From positions 1 through 64,000 of the forward strand of contig JAWOHT010000273.1 of assembly GCA_046485045.1 (NCBI GenBank): 64,000 nucleotides of DNA. Reading direction: 5' to 3'. Below are positions 14,926-23,298 of the stretch, piece by piece. How positions within the stretch are numbered: position 1 is the first letter of the stretch; every line of letters begins with the position of its first letter. The notes under the pieces are model-generated. The model searched no databases. It saw only the letters and a list, made by a program, of their open reading frames with translations, and had not been told where the DNA came from. The position numbers and the translations under genes are program-made. This DNA is from JAFGPL01 sp046485045 (lineage in GTDB: Bacteria; Bacteroidota; Bacteroidia; Bacteroidales; UBA10428).

Positions 14926-17475
14926 ATGATGATAAATTACAAAAGAGTACTTTTAATTACTGCAATTTTATATTTTATTTCCGTAAATTCTTATTATACT
15001 GGGTGTTATGCTTCTTTTCAAAAAGCAGGCAACATTTTATCAGACTTAACACAGGGTGAGACTTCACAACCTGTTGACAAGAATAAAATGTATGCAACTT
15101 ATATTTCCAGGGGTGACAGCCTTATGAAATTAAAACAATACCAGCCTGCAATGTCATCTTTTCAAAGAGCTGCCGAGTTGATGCCTTTTGAGGAATATCC
15201 CCGCCTTCAGATGCAAAGAATTGAGGCCATACTGGGGGTTCGGCAAATGGAAGAAAGGAAAAGGCTGGTAAACCAGAAATTGGCCGACACTGTAGATAAA
15301 CAAGAATCTGCACAGCGTGTCACCGAAGTACCTGCCGATGCAGGTAAAACCAGTATCGCTAAGCGCGACAGCCTTAGCAGGGCAATCATGGATAAATACA
15401 AGGCGACTTTGCAGAAAATCGAATCTTCAGAAAACGCAAGCGAAAAAGCCACTGTACTCTCAACCGTTGCAGATGAACTAAAGGAAGCCGGCGATATTGA
15501 AACTGCACTGAAGTTTTATACCCAATCGCTTTCTGTTGCAGAAGAACATGGCGATCAGGAAAGGGTATCGGATATTCTGGCAAATATGGCCGAAGCCTAT
15601 TTAGATTCGGGCTTATTCGATGCAACGGTTCAAACCCTTGAGAAGTCTGCCATTATTAAGAAGGAAATAGGTGATGATAAAGGAGTGGCGAAAATTTATA
15701 ACAACATAGGAAAGGTCTACGAATCAACCTACGATTTTGACAATGCCCTTGAGAACTATTCAAAGTCGGCGGAGGTTAAAGGAAAACTTAATGATGAAAA
15801 AGGCCTTTCTGATGTGATGGATAATATCGGGAACATATATTACAGGAAGCAGATTCTTGGAAAATCAATAGATTCATACCAGAAATCTGCTGAACTGAAC
15901 GAAAGGCTCAACAATAGCGAAGAACTGGGCAGTACCCTGAATAAAATGGGGGTAGCTTATTACGAGCTTGGAAAATATGACGATGCCGTAAGGTACTATC
16001 AACGTTCATTCGATTTGAAAAAACAGACCGGCAACGATAAAGATGCCTCTATGGCCTTAAACAACCTGGGCAACATCAACTATAACCAAAATAAATACAA
16101 GAAAGCCATTTCTTATTATGAACAATCGCTGAATTTAAAAGAGAATGCAGATTATATTTATGGCAAAGCTTTGAGCTATTTCAACCTGGGCAATGCTTAC
16201 AGGCAGATAGGGCCGGCTCAGGAGGCAATTAAATATTACGAGGCATGTAAAAACCTGTCGGTACAAAACAATTACGAAGAATTGCTCGCCAGAAGCCTCA
16301 AAGCATTATCAGCCATCTATAGAGAAAGAAACCAGGGAGATAAAGCTGCAGAATATGAACAATTGCTCGCGACTTCACAATATCAGGATGTTGATATTGA
16401 GGGTCAATTGTCAGAAAGTCAGATAATGGGTGAAACAGATGCGAACCAGGAGATTATTTTCAAACTAACCGAAGAGGTGCGCAAACAAAAAGAGATTGCT
16501 GAACGGGAGTCGCAGGAACGGGCTCGCGAAAACCTGTTAAACAGTCAGCGGCTAAGGCTTAAAAATGAACAGATTAAAAGGCAGCGGATTATTCTCGTTT
16601 CAATGATTGCAGTAATTGCACTCGTTATAGGTGTGCTTGGCCTCATTTATTACCAGATGGTGCAGAAAAAGAAAGCCAATAAAATACTTACCGAGAAGAA
16701 CAATCTTATTTCTAAACAGGCCAAGATGATTACAGATAATATTAAATCGGCCAGCGCCATCCAGCGTGCGGCCATGCCTCCCGAAAGCCTGATGAAGAAA
16801 GAGCTGCCTGAATATTTTGTGCTTAATATGCCAAAAGATATTGTAAGTGGCGACTTTTACTGGATGGAAAAACGCGACGGAAAAATGTTTATTGCTGTTG
16901 CCGATTGCACGGGGCATGGTGTTCAAGGTGCGGTAGTAAGTATGCTGGGCATGGCCTTATTGAACGAAATTGTGAACAAAAGCTATGCCGATCCTCCGGG
17001 CGAAATATTAAACCAGCTCAGCATAAAGCTTAAAGCTTCATTGCACGCAAGCGGCGATATTGATGAGATTAGGGAGGGTATGGATATGGTACTGCTGAAG
17101 TTTGAAAAAGGATTGGATGAGATGGAATTTTCCGGGGCCAACAATCCGGTTTACATCGTACGTAACAACGATATTATAGAATACAAGGGAGATCGCTCAC
17201 CAATTGGGTATTACAGCAAAGAAGTGAATTTTACCAACCAGAAGGTTAAGCTTATTAAAGGTGATTCGGTATACATGTTTTCTGACGGCTATGCAGACCA
17301 GTTGAGTGGCGTGAACTATAAAAAATACCTTACAAAACGCTTTAAGTCACTTTTGGTATTTATTGATCCTTTGTCTATGGAAGAGCGCAGAGAAAAGTTA
17401 TTAAAGGAGTTTAATGAATGGAAAGGTGGGTTTCAGCAGGTTGACGATGTAATGATACTTTGCATTAAAGTATGA
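14926..17475 (+). CDS. TPR - transmembrane - SpoIIE (PP2C) phosphatase
   Basis: 849 residues. An N-terminal hydrophobic segment (7-28) exports the front part; residues about 55-480 carry at least seven TPR units (e.g. ALNNLGNINYNQNKYKKAIS, YFNLGNAYRQIGPAQEAI); about 510-553 is a charged coiled coil; 555-576 is a membrane span; about 580-600 a linker; about 630-849 a SpoIIE-type PP2C domain with metal ligands in SGDFYWME (D643), VADCTGHGVQGA (D660) and FSDGYADQ. Topology suggests periplasmic TPR sensing coupled to a cytoplasmic serine/threonine phosphatase. The neighbouring SiaC-like protein is the obvious substrate (inference). Confidence 0.92.
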   Translation: MMINYKRVLLITAILYFISVNSYYTGCYASFQKAGNILSDLTQGETSQPVDKNKMYATYISRGDSLMKLKQYQPAMSSFQRAAELMPFEEYPRLQMQRIEAILGVRQMEERKRLVNQKLADTVDKQESAQRVTEVPADAGKTSIAKRDSLSRAIMDKYKATLQKIESSENASEKATVLSTVADELKEAGDIETALKFYTQSLSVAEEHGDQERVSDILANMAEAYLDSGLFDATVQTLEKSAIIKKEIGDDKGVAKIYNNIGKVYESTYDFDNALENYSKSAEVKGKLNDEKGLSDVMDNIGNIYYRKQILGKSIDSYQKSAELNERLNNSEELGSTLNKMGVAYYELGKYDDAVRYYQRSFDLKKQTGNDKDASMALNNLGNINYNQNKYKKAISYYEQSLNLKENADYIYGKALSYFNLGNAYRQIGPAQEAIKYYEACKNLSVQNNYEELLARSLKALSAIYRERNQGDKAAEYEQLLATSQYQDVDIEGQLSESQIMGETDANQEIIFKLTEEVRKQKEIAERESQERARENLLNSQRLRLKNEQIKRQRIILVSMIAVIALVIGVLGLIYYQMVQKKKANKILTEKNNLISKQAKMITDNIKSASAIQRAAMPPESLMKKELPEYFVLNMPKDIVSGDFYWMEKRDGKMFIAVADCTGHGVQGAVVSMLGMALLNEIVNKSYADPPGEILNQLSIKLKASLHASGDIDEIREGMDMVLLKFEKGLDEMEFSGANNPVYIVRNNDIIEYKGDRSPIGYYSKEVNFTNQKVKLIKGDSVYMFSDGYADQLSGVNYKKYLTKRFKSLLVFIDPLSMEERREKLLKEFNEWKGGFQQVDDVMILCIKV

Positions 17476-17513
17476 TAAGCCCTGTGCTTTATGATTTTAC
17501 CCCAAAGTATTAT

Positions 17514-17541
17514 AAAAAAAGGCACACTTTGCGTGTGCCTT
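17514..17541 (-). terminator. Rho-independent terminator of hup
   Basis: AAGGCACAC (17519-17527), five-base loop, GTGTGCCTT (17533-17541); on the minus strand the hairpin is followed by seven T. Lies between convergent hup and the phosphatase gene. Confidence 0.85.
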
Positions 17542-17590
17542 CATTTAACCTTAAGAAATTCTGACTTAATTAACCGGTTAATTCAAATAA

Positions 17591-17854
17591 TTAAAGAGCC
17601 AGTTCTGCTCCTGGTTTGAATTTTACAACTTTTTTGGCGGCAATTTTAATTTCTTTTCCAGTTTGAGGGTTACGGCCAGTTCTTGCACTTCTTTGTACCA
17701 CAGAAAAAGAACCAAAACCTACAAGACCTACTCTGTCGCCTTTTTTCAAAGAGCCGGTAATAGCCTTGATAGTAGCATTTAAAGCTTTTTCACTAGCAGC
17801 TTTTGTCAATCCTGACTTGCTGGCAATAGCATCAATCAATTGTCCTTTGTTCAT
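17591..17854 (-). CDS. hup: HU-family DNA-binding protein
   Basis: 87 residues, a canonical HU/IHF monomer. MNKGQLIDAIASKSGLTKAA forms the dimerisation helices; GFGSFSVVQRSARTGRNPQT is the beta-arm with the conserved RxGRNPxTG tip; KVVKFKPGAELAL closes the fold. Coats and bends nucleoid DNA. A strong terminator follows, and nearly 400 bases of AT-rich DNA lie upstream. Confidence 0.96.
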   Translation of the reverse strand: MNKGQLIDAIASKSGLTKAASEKALNATIKAITGSLKKGDRVGLVGFGSFSVVQRSARTGRNPQTGKEIKIAAKKVVKFKPGAELAL

Positions 17855-18250
17855 AATTCTATAAGTTTTATTAATACTCTTGTTAAAAGTAGAGAATTAT
17901 ACGAATTTTTAAAAGTATTTCACTATGAAATAATTAACCAAAAGCCTAAAGTTATTAACTGTTTCGGGGTTTTGTTGTTAATAATTTGGGGTTTGAAACC
18001 GTTGGTAATACTGAATTTCAACCTGTTTATTAAAATTATATTTATGTAAGTCATTAATTGTCAATGCAATAAACAGATACTCTTTTTTATGTCCGCTTTC
18101 TGATAGGCCGCTACCTTTTAGTAGCAAAGACACCTGGTTTTTTGCCGGCATTTTTTATTTTTTTTTATGAATATCATCAATTTTTATCCCTGCGGAGTAT
18201 CTTTATGACATAATTTACGAATATTATTAACTTTTCTGCAAAAGTGCCTG
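17855..18250. other. 396-base AT-rich intergenic region between divergent hup and mnmD
   Basis: No reading frame is credible. A small hairpin GCTAC/GTAGC sits at 18110-18125, followed by the palindrome TGCCGGCA at 18143-18150 and a long T tract (18151-18166), which would look like the 3-prime end of a short rightward RNA. I cannot tie this to a known RNA family. Promoters for both flanking genes must lie here, but no perfect TAnnTTTG was found. Confidence 0.35.
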
Positions 18251-18910
18251 ATGAAATTGGTTCAAACCCTTGACAAATCCTTTACTGTTTATTCAGAAAG
18301 TATTGGTGAGAATTATCATTCAATAAACGGGGCTGTTACCGAGTCAATGCATGTATTTATAAATGCCGGGTTCAATTATGCTGGTAAAGGCACTGTTACC
18401 ATTCTGGAGGCCGGCTTGGGCACAGGCCTTAATGCATTGCTTACATTGTTCGGGAGCCTAAGTTCAGGAAGAAGCGTAAAGTATTATGCAATTGAACTTT
18501 ATCCGCTTGATCATGAAATACTAAAAGGGCTTCATTATAAAGATTACTGTGAATCTCAATATCAAACCGTAGATTTTTTTAGCCGTATTCATGATTGTGA
18601 ATGGGGCAGGGATGTTGAAATAACAAAAGGTTTCATACTTCATAAAATCAATGGTGACATTAAAAGTACTGATTTTCCCGATGGCATCGAACTTGTATAT
18701 TACGATGCATTTTCTCCCCTAAAACAACCTGAATTATGGAGTCTTGATATTTTTGAAAAATTGTATAAAAAGATGCTGCCCGGGGCTGTGCTTACAACTT
18801 ACTGCGTAAAGGGAGAGATAAAACGTACCCTCAAAACGGCAGGTTTTACAATCGAAAAGCTTCCGGGTCCGCCCGGTAAAAGAGAGATGTTAAGAGCAAT
18901 AAAATGTTAA
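18251..18910 (+). CDS. mnmD: tRNA 5-methylaminomethyl-2-thiouridine methyltransferase, MnmD type
   Basis: 219 residues; the methyltransferase half of the MnmC system without the oxidase domain. SAM-binding motif EAGLGTGLNALLTLF near residue 58, YYAIELYPLD, then the family signature YYDAFSPLKQPELWS near residue 158, TYCVKGEIKRTLKTAGF and LPGPPGKREMLRA at the C-terminus. Acts on wobble U34 of tRNAs. It is read rightward after the divergent hup region, about 135 bases before bcp. Confidence 0.9.
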   Translation: MKLVQTLDKSFTVYSESIGENYHSINGAVTESMHVFINAGFNYAGKGTVTILEAGLGTGLNALLTLFGSLSSGRSVKYYAIELYPLDHEILKGLHYKDYCESQYQTVDFFSRIHDCEWGRDVEITKGFILHKINGDIKSTDFPDGIELVYYDAFSPLKQPELWSLDIFEKLYKKMLPGAVLTTYCVKGEIKRTLKTAGFTIEKLPGPPGKREMLRAIKC

Positions 18911-19046
18911 TGTTTTTTGTTTAATGAAACTTATGGCAAATGTGAACAAATGCATTTTCAGGAATGTTAATAAGTGAACGAAAAGAACAGTTTTCTTTTC
19001 TGTTTAATTAACTCAATTATTGTATTTTTACTAAATCTGCATCAAC

Positions 19047-19511
19047 ATGGAAAAATTAAACAAAGGAGATAAAGCACCTCTATTTGAGGGAGTTGACCAG
19101 GATGGTAAAACCCTCAGGCTTGAAGATTTTAAAGGCAGGAACCTGATCCTTTATTTTTATCCCAAAGATGATACCCCGGGATGCACTGCCGAAGCATGCA
19201 ACCTTCGAGACAATTATGAAAACTGGATTTCAAAGGGATATGAAATAATAGGAATAAGTCCCGACAACGGGAAATCACATAAAAAATTCAAAGCCAAATA
19301 CCAGCTGCCTTTTAGTCTGATTGCCGATACCGATACCCGAATATTAAAACTTTACGGGGCATGGGGCATGAAGCAGATGTATGGAAAATCTTATGAAGGA
19401 GTTTTGAGGACCACCTTTGTTATTAATAAAGAAGGAATAATTGAAGAGGTGATCACGAAGGTGGATACCAAAGATCATACAAGCCAGATTATTAATGAAT
19501 TAAAACTCTGA
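19047..19511 (+). CDS. bcp: Thiol peroxidase, Bcp/PrxQ type
   Basis: 154 residues, standard for PrxQ. KGDKAPLFEGVDQDGKTLRL, FYPKDDTPGCTAEACNLRDN with the peroxidatic Cys46 and the likely resolving Cys51 (CX4C), GISPDNGKSHKKF, LRTTFVINKEG. Reduces hydrogen and organic peroxides using thioredoxin. It lies 24 bases upstream of recA in the same direction, so the two may be cotranscribed, which would link oxidative and DNA damage defence (inference). Confidence 0.95.
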   Translation: MEKLNKGDKAPLFEGVDQDGKTLRLEDFKGRNLILYFYPKDDTPGCTAEACNLRDNYENWISKGYEIIGISPDNGKSHKKFKAKYQLPFSLIADTDTRILKLYGAWGMKQMYGKSYEGVLRTTFVINKEGIIEEVITKVDTKDHTSQIINELKL

Positions 19512-19535
19512 AATACCATATAATAAATAATTGAA

Positions 19536-20552
19536 ATGACAAAAGAACAACCAAACGACAACCTGCGGCAACAAAAACTCAAAGCGCTTGAGCTTACTTT
19601 AGGTAAGATAGAAAAAGATTATGGCAAAGGTGCAATTATGAAAATGGGCGACCATGCTATCGTGAATATCCCTTCAATTTCTTCGGGATCAATAGCGCTC
19701 GACTTAGCGCTTGGCATAGGGGGCTACCCCAGAGGAAGGGTTATTGAAGTTTTCGGCCCTGAATCTTCGGGCAAGACCACTCTCACAATACATGCAATAG
19801 CCGAAGCTCAGAAAGCCGGAGGCATAGCTGCATTTATTGATGCAGAGCATGCTTTCGACCGTTTTTACGCCCAAAAACTTGGGGTAGATGTTGAAAACCT
19901 GCTTATATCGCAACCCGATGATGGTGAACAAGCCCTTGAAATAACAGATCATCTTATTCGTTCAGGTGCGATTGATATTATTGTAATAGATTCGGTGGCA
20001 GCCCTTACCCCGCGTGCTGAAATTGAGGGTGAGATGGGTGAATCGAAACTCGGGCTTCAGGCCAGGTTGATGTCCCAGGCCCTGCGCAAATTAACCGCCA
20101 ATATTAGCAAAACAAATACATGCTGTATATTTATCAACCAATTACGTGAGAAAATCGGGGTAATGTTCGGCAACCCTGAGACAACAACAGGAGGAAACGC
20201 GTTAAAGTTTTATGCATCGGTGCGTGTTGATATCAGAAAAATGAACCAGATAAAAGAAGGTGAAGAGGTAATGGGCAACCGCACCAAGGTTAAAATTGTT
20301 AAAAACAAGCTTGCACCACCATTTAGAAAAGCCGAATTCGACATTATGTACGGTGAAGGAATTTCAAAAATCGGTGAGATTGTTGATCTGGGCGTAGAGT
20401 GCAATATTGTTAAAAAAAGCGGTTCGTGGTTCAGCTATGGCGATACCAAACTGGGGCAGGGCAGAGATGCAGTAAAATCGTTGCTTGCAGATAACCCTGA
20501 ACTTTGTGAAGAATTGGAAAATAAAATTAAAGAAGCTCTTAAACCACAATAG
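19536..20552 (+). CDS. recA: Recombinase RecA
   Basis: 338 residues. Walker A GPESSGKTT near residue 70, Walker B IIVIDSVAALTPRAEIEGEM, L2 region NQLREKIGVMFGNPETTTGG, and the usual N-terminal helix (ALELTLGKIEKDYGKGAIM). Strand exchange and SOS co-protease. Short C-terminus (residues 325-338) relative to E. coli. Lies 24 bases after bcp. Downstream is a long hairpin element shared with the convergent rpoD. Confidence 0.98.
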   Translation: MTKEQPNDNLRQQKLKALELTLGKIEKDYGKGAIMKMGDHAIVNIPSISSGSIALDLALGIGGYPRGRVIEVFGPESSGKTTLTIHAIAEAQKAGGIAAFIDAEHAFDRFYAQKLGVDVENLLISQPDDGEQALEITDHLIRSGAIDIIVIDSVAALTPRAEIEGEMGESKLGLQARLMSQALRKLTANISKTNTCCIFINQLREKIGVMFGNPETTTGGNALKFYASVRVDIRKMNQIKEGEEVMGNRTKVKIVKNKLAPPFRKAEFDIMYGEGISKIGEIVDLGVECNIVKKSGSWFSYGDTKLGQGRDAVKSLLADNPELCEELENKIKEALKPQ

Positions 20553-20590
20553 TAGTAGTTTGGTGTATATTGATATAATTTAACGATATA

Positions 20591-20653
20591 AAAAAAAGGC
20601 TGTATAAAAAGTCGGTTAAGCCCATGAGGTGCTTAAAACTTTTTATACAGCCT
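20591..20653 (-). terminator. Long hairpin terminator of rpoD, MITE-like
   Basis: AGGCTGTATAAAAAGT (20597-20612) pairs perfectly with 20638-20653, and inner TTAAGC/GCTTAA pair as well (20616-20621 with 20631-20636). On the minus strand the stem runs into seven T, so it should end rpoD transcripts; on the plus strand the T run is weaker. The arm resembles the inverted repeat at 9870-9884. Confidence 0.75.
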
Positions 20654-20671
20654 CTTTAATACTGTTACATT

Positions 20672-21532
20672 CTAACCCAAATAGGGTTTTAATAGTTTAC
20701 TTCTTGAAGTGTGGCGTAACCTGCGTATGGCTTTTTCTTTAATTTGCCTTACTCGTTCACGGGTAAGCCCGAAACGTTCACCGATTTCCTCAAGGGTCAT
20801 CTCCTGGCAGTTAATTCCAAAAAAGAACCGGATAATATCACGTTCTCTTTCTGTAAGCGTGGCCAGGGCTCTTTCAATTTCTTTCATCAACGATTCACCA
20901 ATAAGTTTGGTGTCGGCTTTTGGCGAATCGCTGTTTATAAGTATATCAAGCAGACTGTTCTCTTCTCCTTCCTGAAACGGGGCATCAACAGAAACATGAC
21001 GTCCTGAAACACGAAGCGTGTCTGATATTTTTTCTTTTGGAATTTCGAGTGTGTCAGCAAGTTCTTCAGGGGTTGGAATTCTTTCGTATTGCTGTTCGAA
21101 TTTATTGAAGGCCTTGTTAATCTTATTAAGCGAACCTACCTGGTTAAGAGGCAGCCTGACTATCCTCGATTGCTCGGCCAAAGCCTGCAAAATAGATTGG
21201 CGTATCCACCAGACAGCATAAGAGATAAATTTGAAGCCTCTTGTTTCATCAAACTTTTCAGCAGCCTTAATCAGGCCAAGATTGCCTTCGTTTATTAAAT
21301 CAGGAAGGCTGAGGCCCTGGTTTTGATATTGTTTGGCAACAGATACCACGAACCTGAGGTTTGCTCTTGTAAGTTTCTCCAGGGCGGTTTTATCACCTTT
21401 TTTAATCCTTTGCGCGAGTTCAACCTCTTCTTCTACGGTGATAAGTTCTTCTTTACCAATCTCCTGCAAATACTTATCAAGTGATGCGCTTTCTCGGTTG
21501 GTAATTGATTTTGTAATCTTAAGCTGTCTCAT
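20672..21532 (-). CDS. rpoD: Primary RNA polymerase sigma factor (RpoD/SigA)
   Basis: 286 residues, the short form typical of Bacteroidota, lacking the acidic region 1.1. Region 1.2 DKYLQEIGKEELITVEEEVE, region 2 with NLRFVVSVAKQYQNQGLSLP, FISYAVWWIRQSILQALAEQ (2.3-2.4), region 3, and region 4 LTERERDIIRFFFG plus EIGERFGLTRERVRQIKEKA. In this phylum it reads TTG/TAnnTTTG promoters, many of which are seen in this window. A hairpin terminator follows. Confidence 0.95.
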   Translation of the reverse strand: MRQLKITKSITNRESASLDKYLQEIGKEELITVEEEVELAQRIKKGDKTALEKLTRANLRFVVSVAKQYQNQGLSLPDLINEGNLGLIKAAEKFDETRGFKFISYAVWWIRQSILQALAEQSRIVRLPLNQVGSLNKINKAFNKFEQQYERIPTPEELADTLEIPKEKISDTLRVSGRHVSVDAPFQEGEENSLLDILINSDSPKADTKLIGESLMKEIERALATLTERERDIIRFFFGINCQEMTLEEIGERFGLTRERVRQIKEKAIRRLRHTSRSKLLKPYLG

Positions 21533-21602
21533 GTGTACCTTTCAAAAAATTTCTGCGAATTTAGACTATTTTATAATATAATATCAAAATGAATTGTTTC
21601 TG

Positions 21603-21632
21603 AAAAAAAAAAAGACCTGCAAGTTGCAAGCC
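21603..21632 (-). terminator. Terminator of the DegP-like protease gene
   Basis: Minus strand: a GC-containing stem (21614-21632, arms CTTGCA and TGCAGG with wobble pairs) followed by eleven T. It lies 28 bases after the protease stop codon. Confidence 0.7.
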
Positions 21633-21659
21633 TTTGTTTTTTGAAAGGTACCTGCCGCT

Positions 21660-23090
21660 TTACAGTCCGAATGCATAATATGCCACTACACCATCGGGAT
21701 AGATGCCTTCAATGAATATACCACCCCTTGTGCTGTCAATGATCTTTTTAATTGCCTCAATGGTTTCAACGGATTTGTTGTTGACTTTTGTAATAACGAA
21801 CCCTTTTTTTATACCTGCCGAAAGAAGTTTGCCCGATGAGAGTTCTGTAATTTTAACCCCGTTGGCAATACCAAGTTCTTTCTTATCATTATTACCCAAC
21901 TCAACCAATTTTGCTCCAAGTACGGTCTCGTAGGTTTCCTGTTTTACAATTTTTGTATCTCCTTGCAGGTTACGTAATGTAACATCAAATTGTTTCGTTT
22001 TGCCTTTTCTTTTCGCCAATACGGTTATTTTATGGCCTGGCCTGTAGCGGTTTACCTGTTCGGTTAGTTCAGAGGGGCTTGAAACATCCACATCGTTGAT
22101 CTTCAATATCAGGTCACCGGGCTCAATACCTGCAGCTTTGGCAGCGCCTCCGTCACGAACTTCGGCAACATATACCCCTTCTATTTTATCCAGTCCCTTT
22201 TCATTCATAAGCACTGCTGTAACTTCTGAAATGGTTACTCCAAGAAAAGCTCTCTGCACAGAACCAAATTCAATAAGGTCTGCTATAACTTTCTGTACGA
22301 TGCTCACAGGTATGGCAAATGATATTCCGGCATAACCCCCCGATGGAGATACGATGGCGGTATTGATCCCTACCAGCTCTCCTCTCCTGTTCACCAGTGC
22401 ACCGCCTGAGTTTCCCCTGTTTACCGCGGCATCTGTCTGAATAAACGACTCTATCCTGTAATTGTCCTGTATAATGCCAAGGTTTTTGCCTTTGGCGCTT
22501 ACAATGCCGGCAGTAACGGTAGATGCAATGTTAAAAGGGTTTCCAACAGCCAGCACCCATTCCCCCACTTTCAGGTCATCGGAATTACCGTACCTGATAA
22601 AGGGCAATTCTTTGGAATTTACTCTTAGCAGCGCAAGATCGGTGCTTGGGTCATTTCCAACAAGTTCGGCACTGAATTCCCTCTTGTCGTTGAGGGTGAT
22701 TTTTATTTTCTCAGACTTATCTACCACGTGGTTATTGGTTACAATATAACCGTCTCCCGAGATAATTACACCCGACCCGAACCCTAATACAGGTTCAGGT
22801 TTCTGGTAGCTGTCACCATAGAAAAATTCATAAATAGGATTGCGATAAGCTGCAGTTTTCATTTCGGTTGTAACATGCACCACAGCATGAACTGACTGTT
22901 CTGCAGCATAAGTGAAGTCGAGAGTGCTTTCATTAAATTCGCCCGGCAGGTTCACGTACCTGACAGGGGTTTCGACCCTCGCCGATAATATGCTTTTGTC
23001 ATTATCAAAAAAAACTGAATACGAAAAAAGTGCTACCAAACCGCCAGCAATGGCAATCATAAAAACAACGATGATATGTTTTGCTTTCAT
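21660..23090 (-). CDS. degP: DegP/HtrA periplasmic serine protease
   Basis: 476 residues. N-terminal membrane anchor or signal (about 6-28). Trypsin-like domain with the full triad: H121 in NNHVVD, D151 in DPSTDLALL, S228 in RGNSGGALVN. Two PDZ domains follow (about 265-365, with EVRDGGAAKAAGIEPGDLIL, and about 385-476, with LSSGKLLSAGIKKGFVITKV). Degrades or refolds misfolded envelope proteins. Candidate -7 element at 23131-23138, own terminator downstream. Confidence 0.94.
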   Translation of the reverse strand: MKAKHIIVVFMIAIAGGLVALFSYSVFFDNDKSILSARVETPVRYVNLPGEFNESTLDFTYAAEQSVHAVVHVTTEMKTAAYRNPIYEFFYGDSYQKPEPVLGFGSGVIISGDGYIVTNNHVVDKSEKIKITLNDKREFSAELVGNDPSTDLALLRVNSKELPFIRYGNSDDLKVGEWVLAVGNPFNIASTVTAGIVSAKGKNLGIIQDNYRIESFIQTDAAVNRGNSGGALVNRRGELVGINTAIVSPSGGYAGISFAIPVSIVQKVIADLIEFGSVQRAFLGVTISEVTAVLMNEKGLDKIEGVYVAEVRDGGAAKAAGIEPGDLILKINDVDVSSPSELTEQVNRYRPGHKITVLAKRKGKTKQFDVTLRNLQGDTKIVKQETYETVLGAKLVELGNNDKKELGIANGVKITELSSGKLLSAGIKKGFVITKVNNKSVETIEAIKKIIDSTRGGIFIEGIYPDGVVAYYAFGL

Positions 23091-23130
23091 AACTGTTTTT
23101 TTTATTTCATTTTTAACAATTTGTTACTCT

Positions 23131-23138
23131 CAAATCTA
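23131..23138 (-). promoter_or_regulatory. Candidate -7 element of degP
   Basis: Minus strand TAGATTTG, a perfect TAnnTTTG, 40 bases before the degP ATG; no strong -33. Confidence 0.4.
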
Positions 23139-23269
23139 ACGCCAAAGTTATAACATTGTTCTTTTTGCTTTACTTAATTAACAATATTTAACCAAGTAAG
23201 AAAGAAAGTATGACATAATTTCATGAATGGGACAATACTGAATAATGATGAGCATATTTACAAAATATG

Positions 23270-23277
23270 TATATTTG
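23270..23277 (+). promoter_or_regulatory. Candidate -7 element of the acyl-CoA synthetase gene; decides its start
   Basis: TATATTTG, 21 bases before the ATG at 23299. It lies inside the longer frame that opens at 23245, so the downstream ATG is the likelier start. Confidence 0.5.
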
Positions 23278-23298
23278 AGCAAATTAAAACAATCTTTC

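Noticed and set aside
17554..17568. 15-base word AGAAATTCTGACTTA also present at 53594-53608, both downstream of minus-strand genes
   Set aside because: A few chance 15-base matches are expected in 64 kb of AT-rich DNA, and the flanks do not match.
18071..18170. Possible small RNA with hairpin and T tract upstream of mnmD
   Set aside because: Only a 5-base-pair stem and no promoter or family match; kept only as a note in the intergenic entry.
23245..23298. 18-residue N-terminal extension of the acyl-CoA synthetase
   Set aside because: It contains the likely -7 element and does not look like the family N-terminus.
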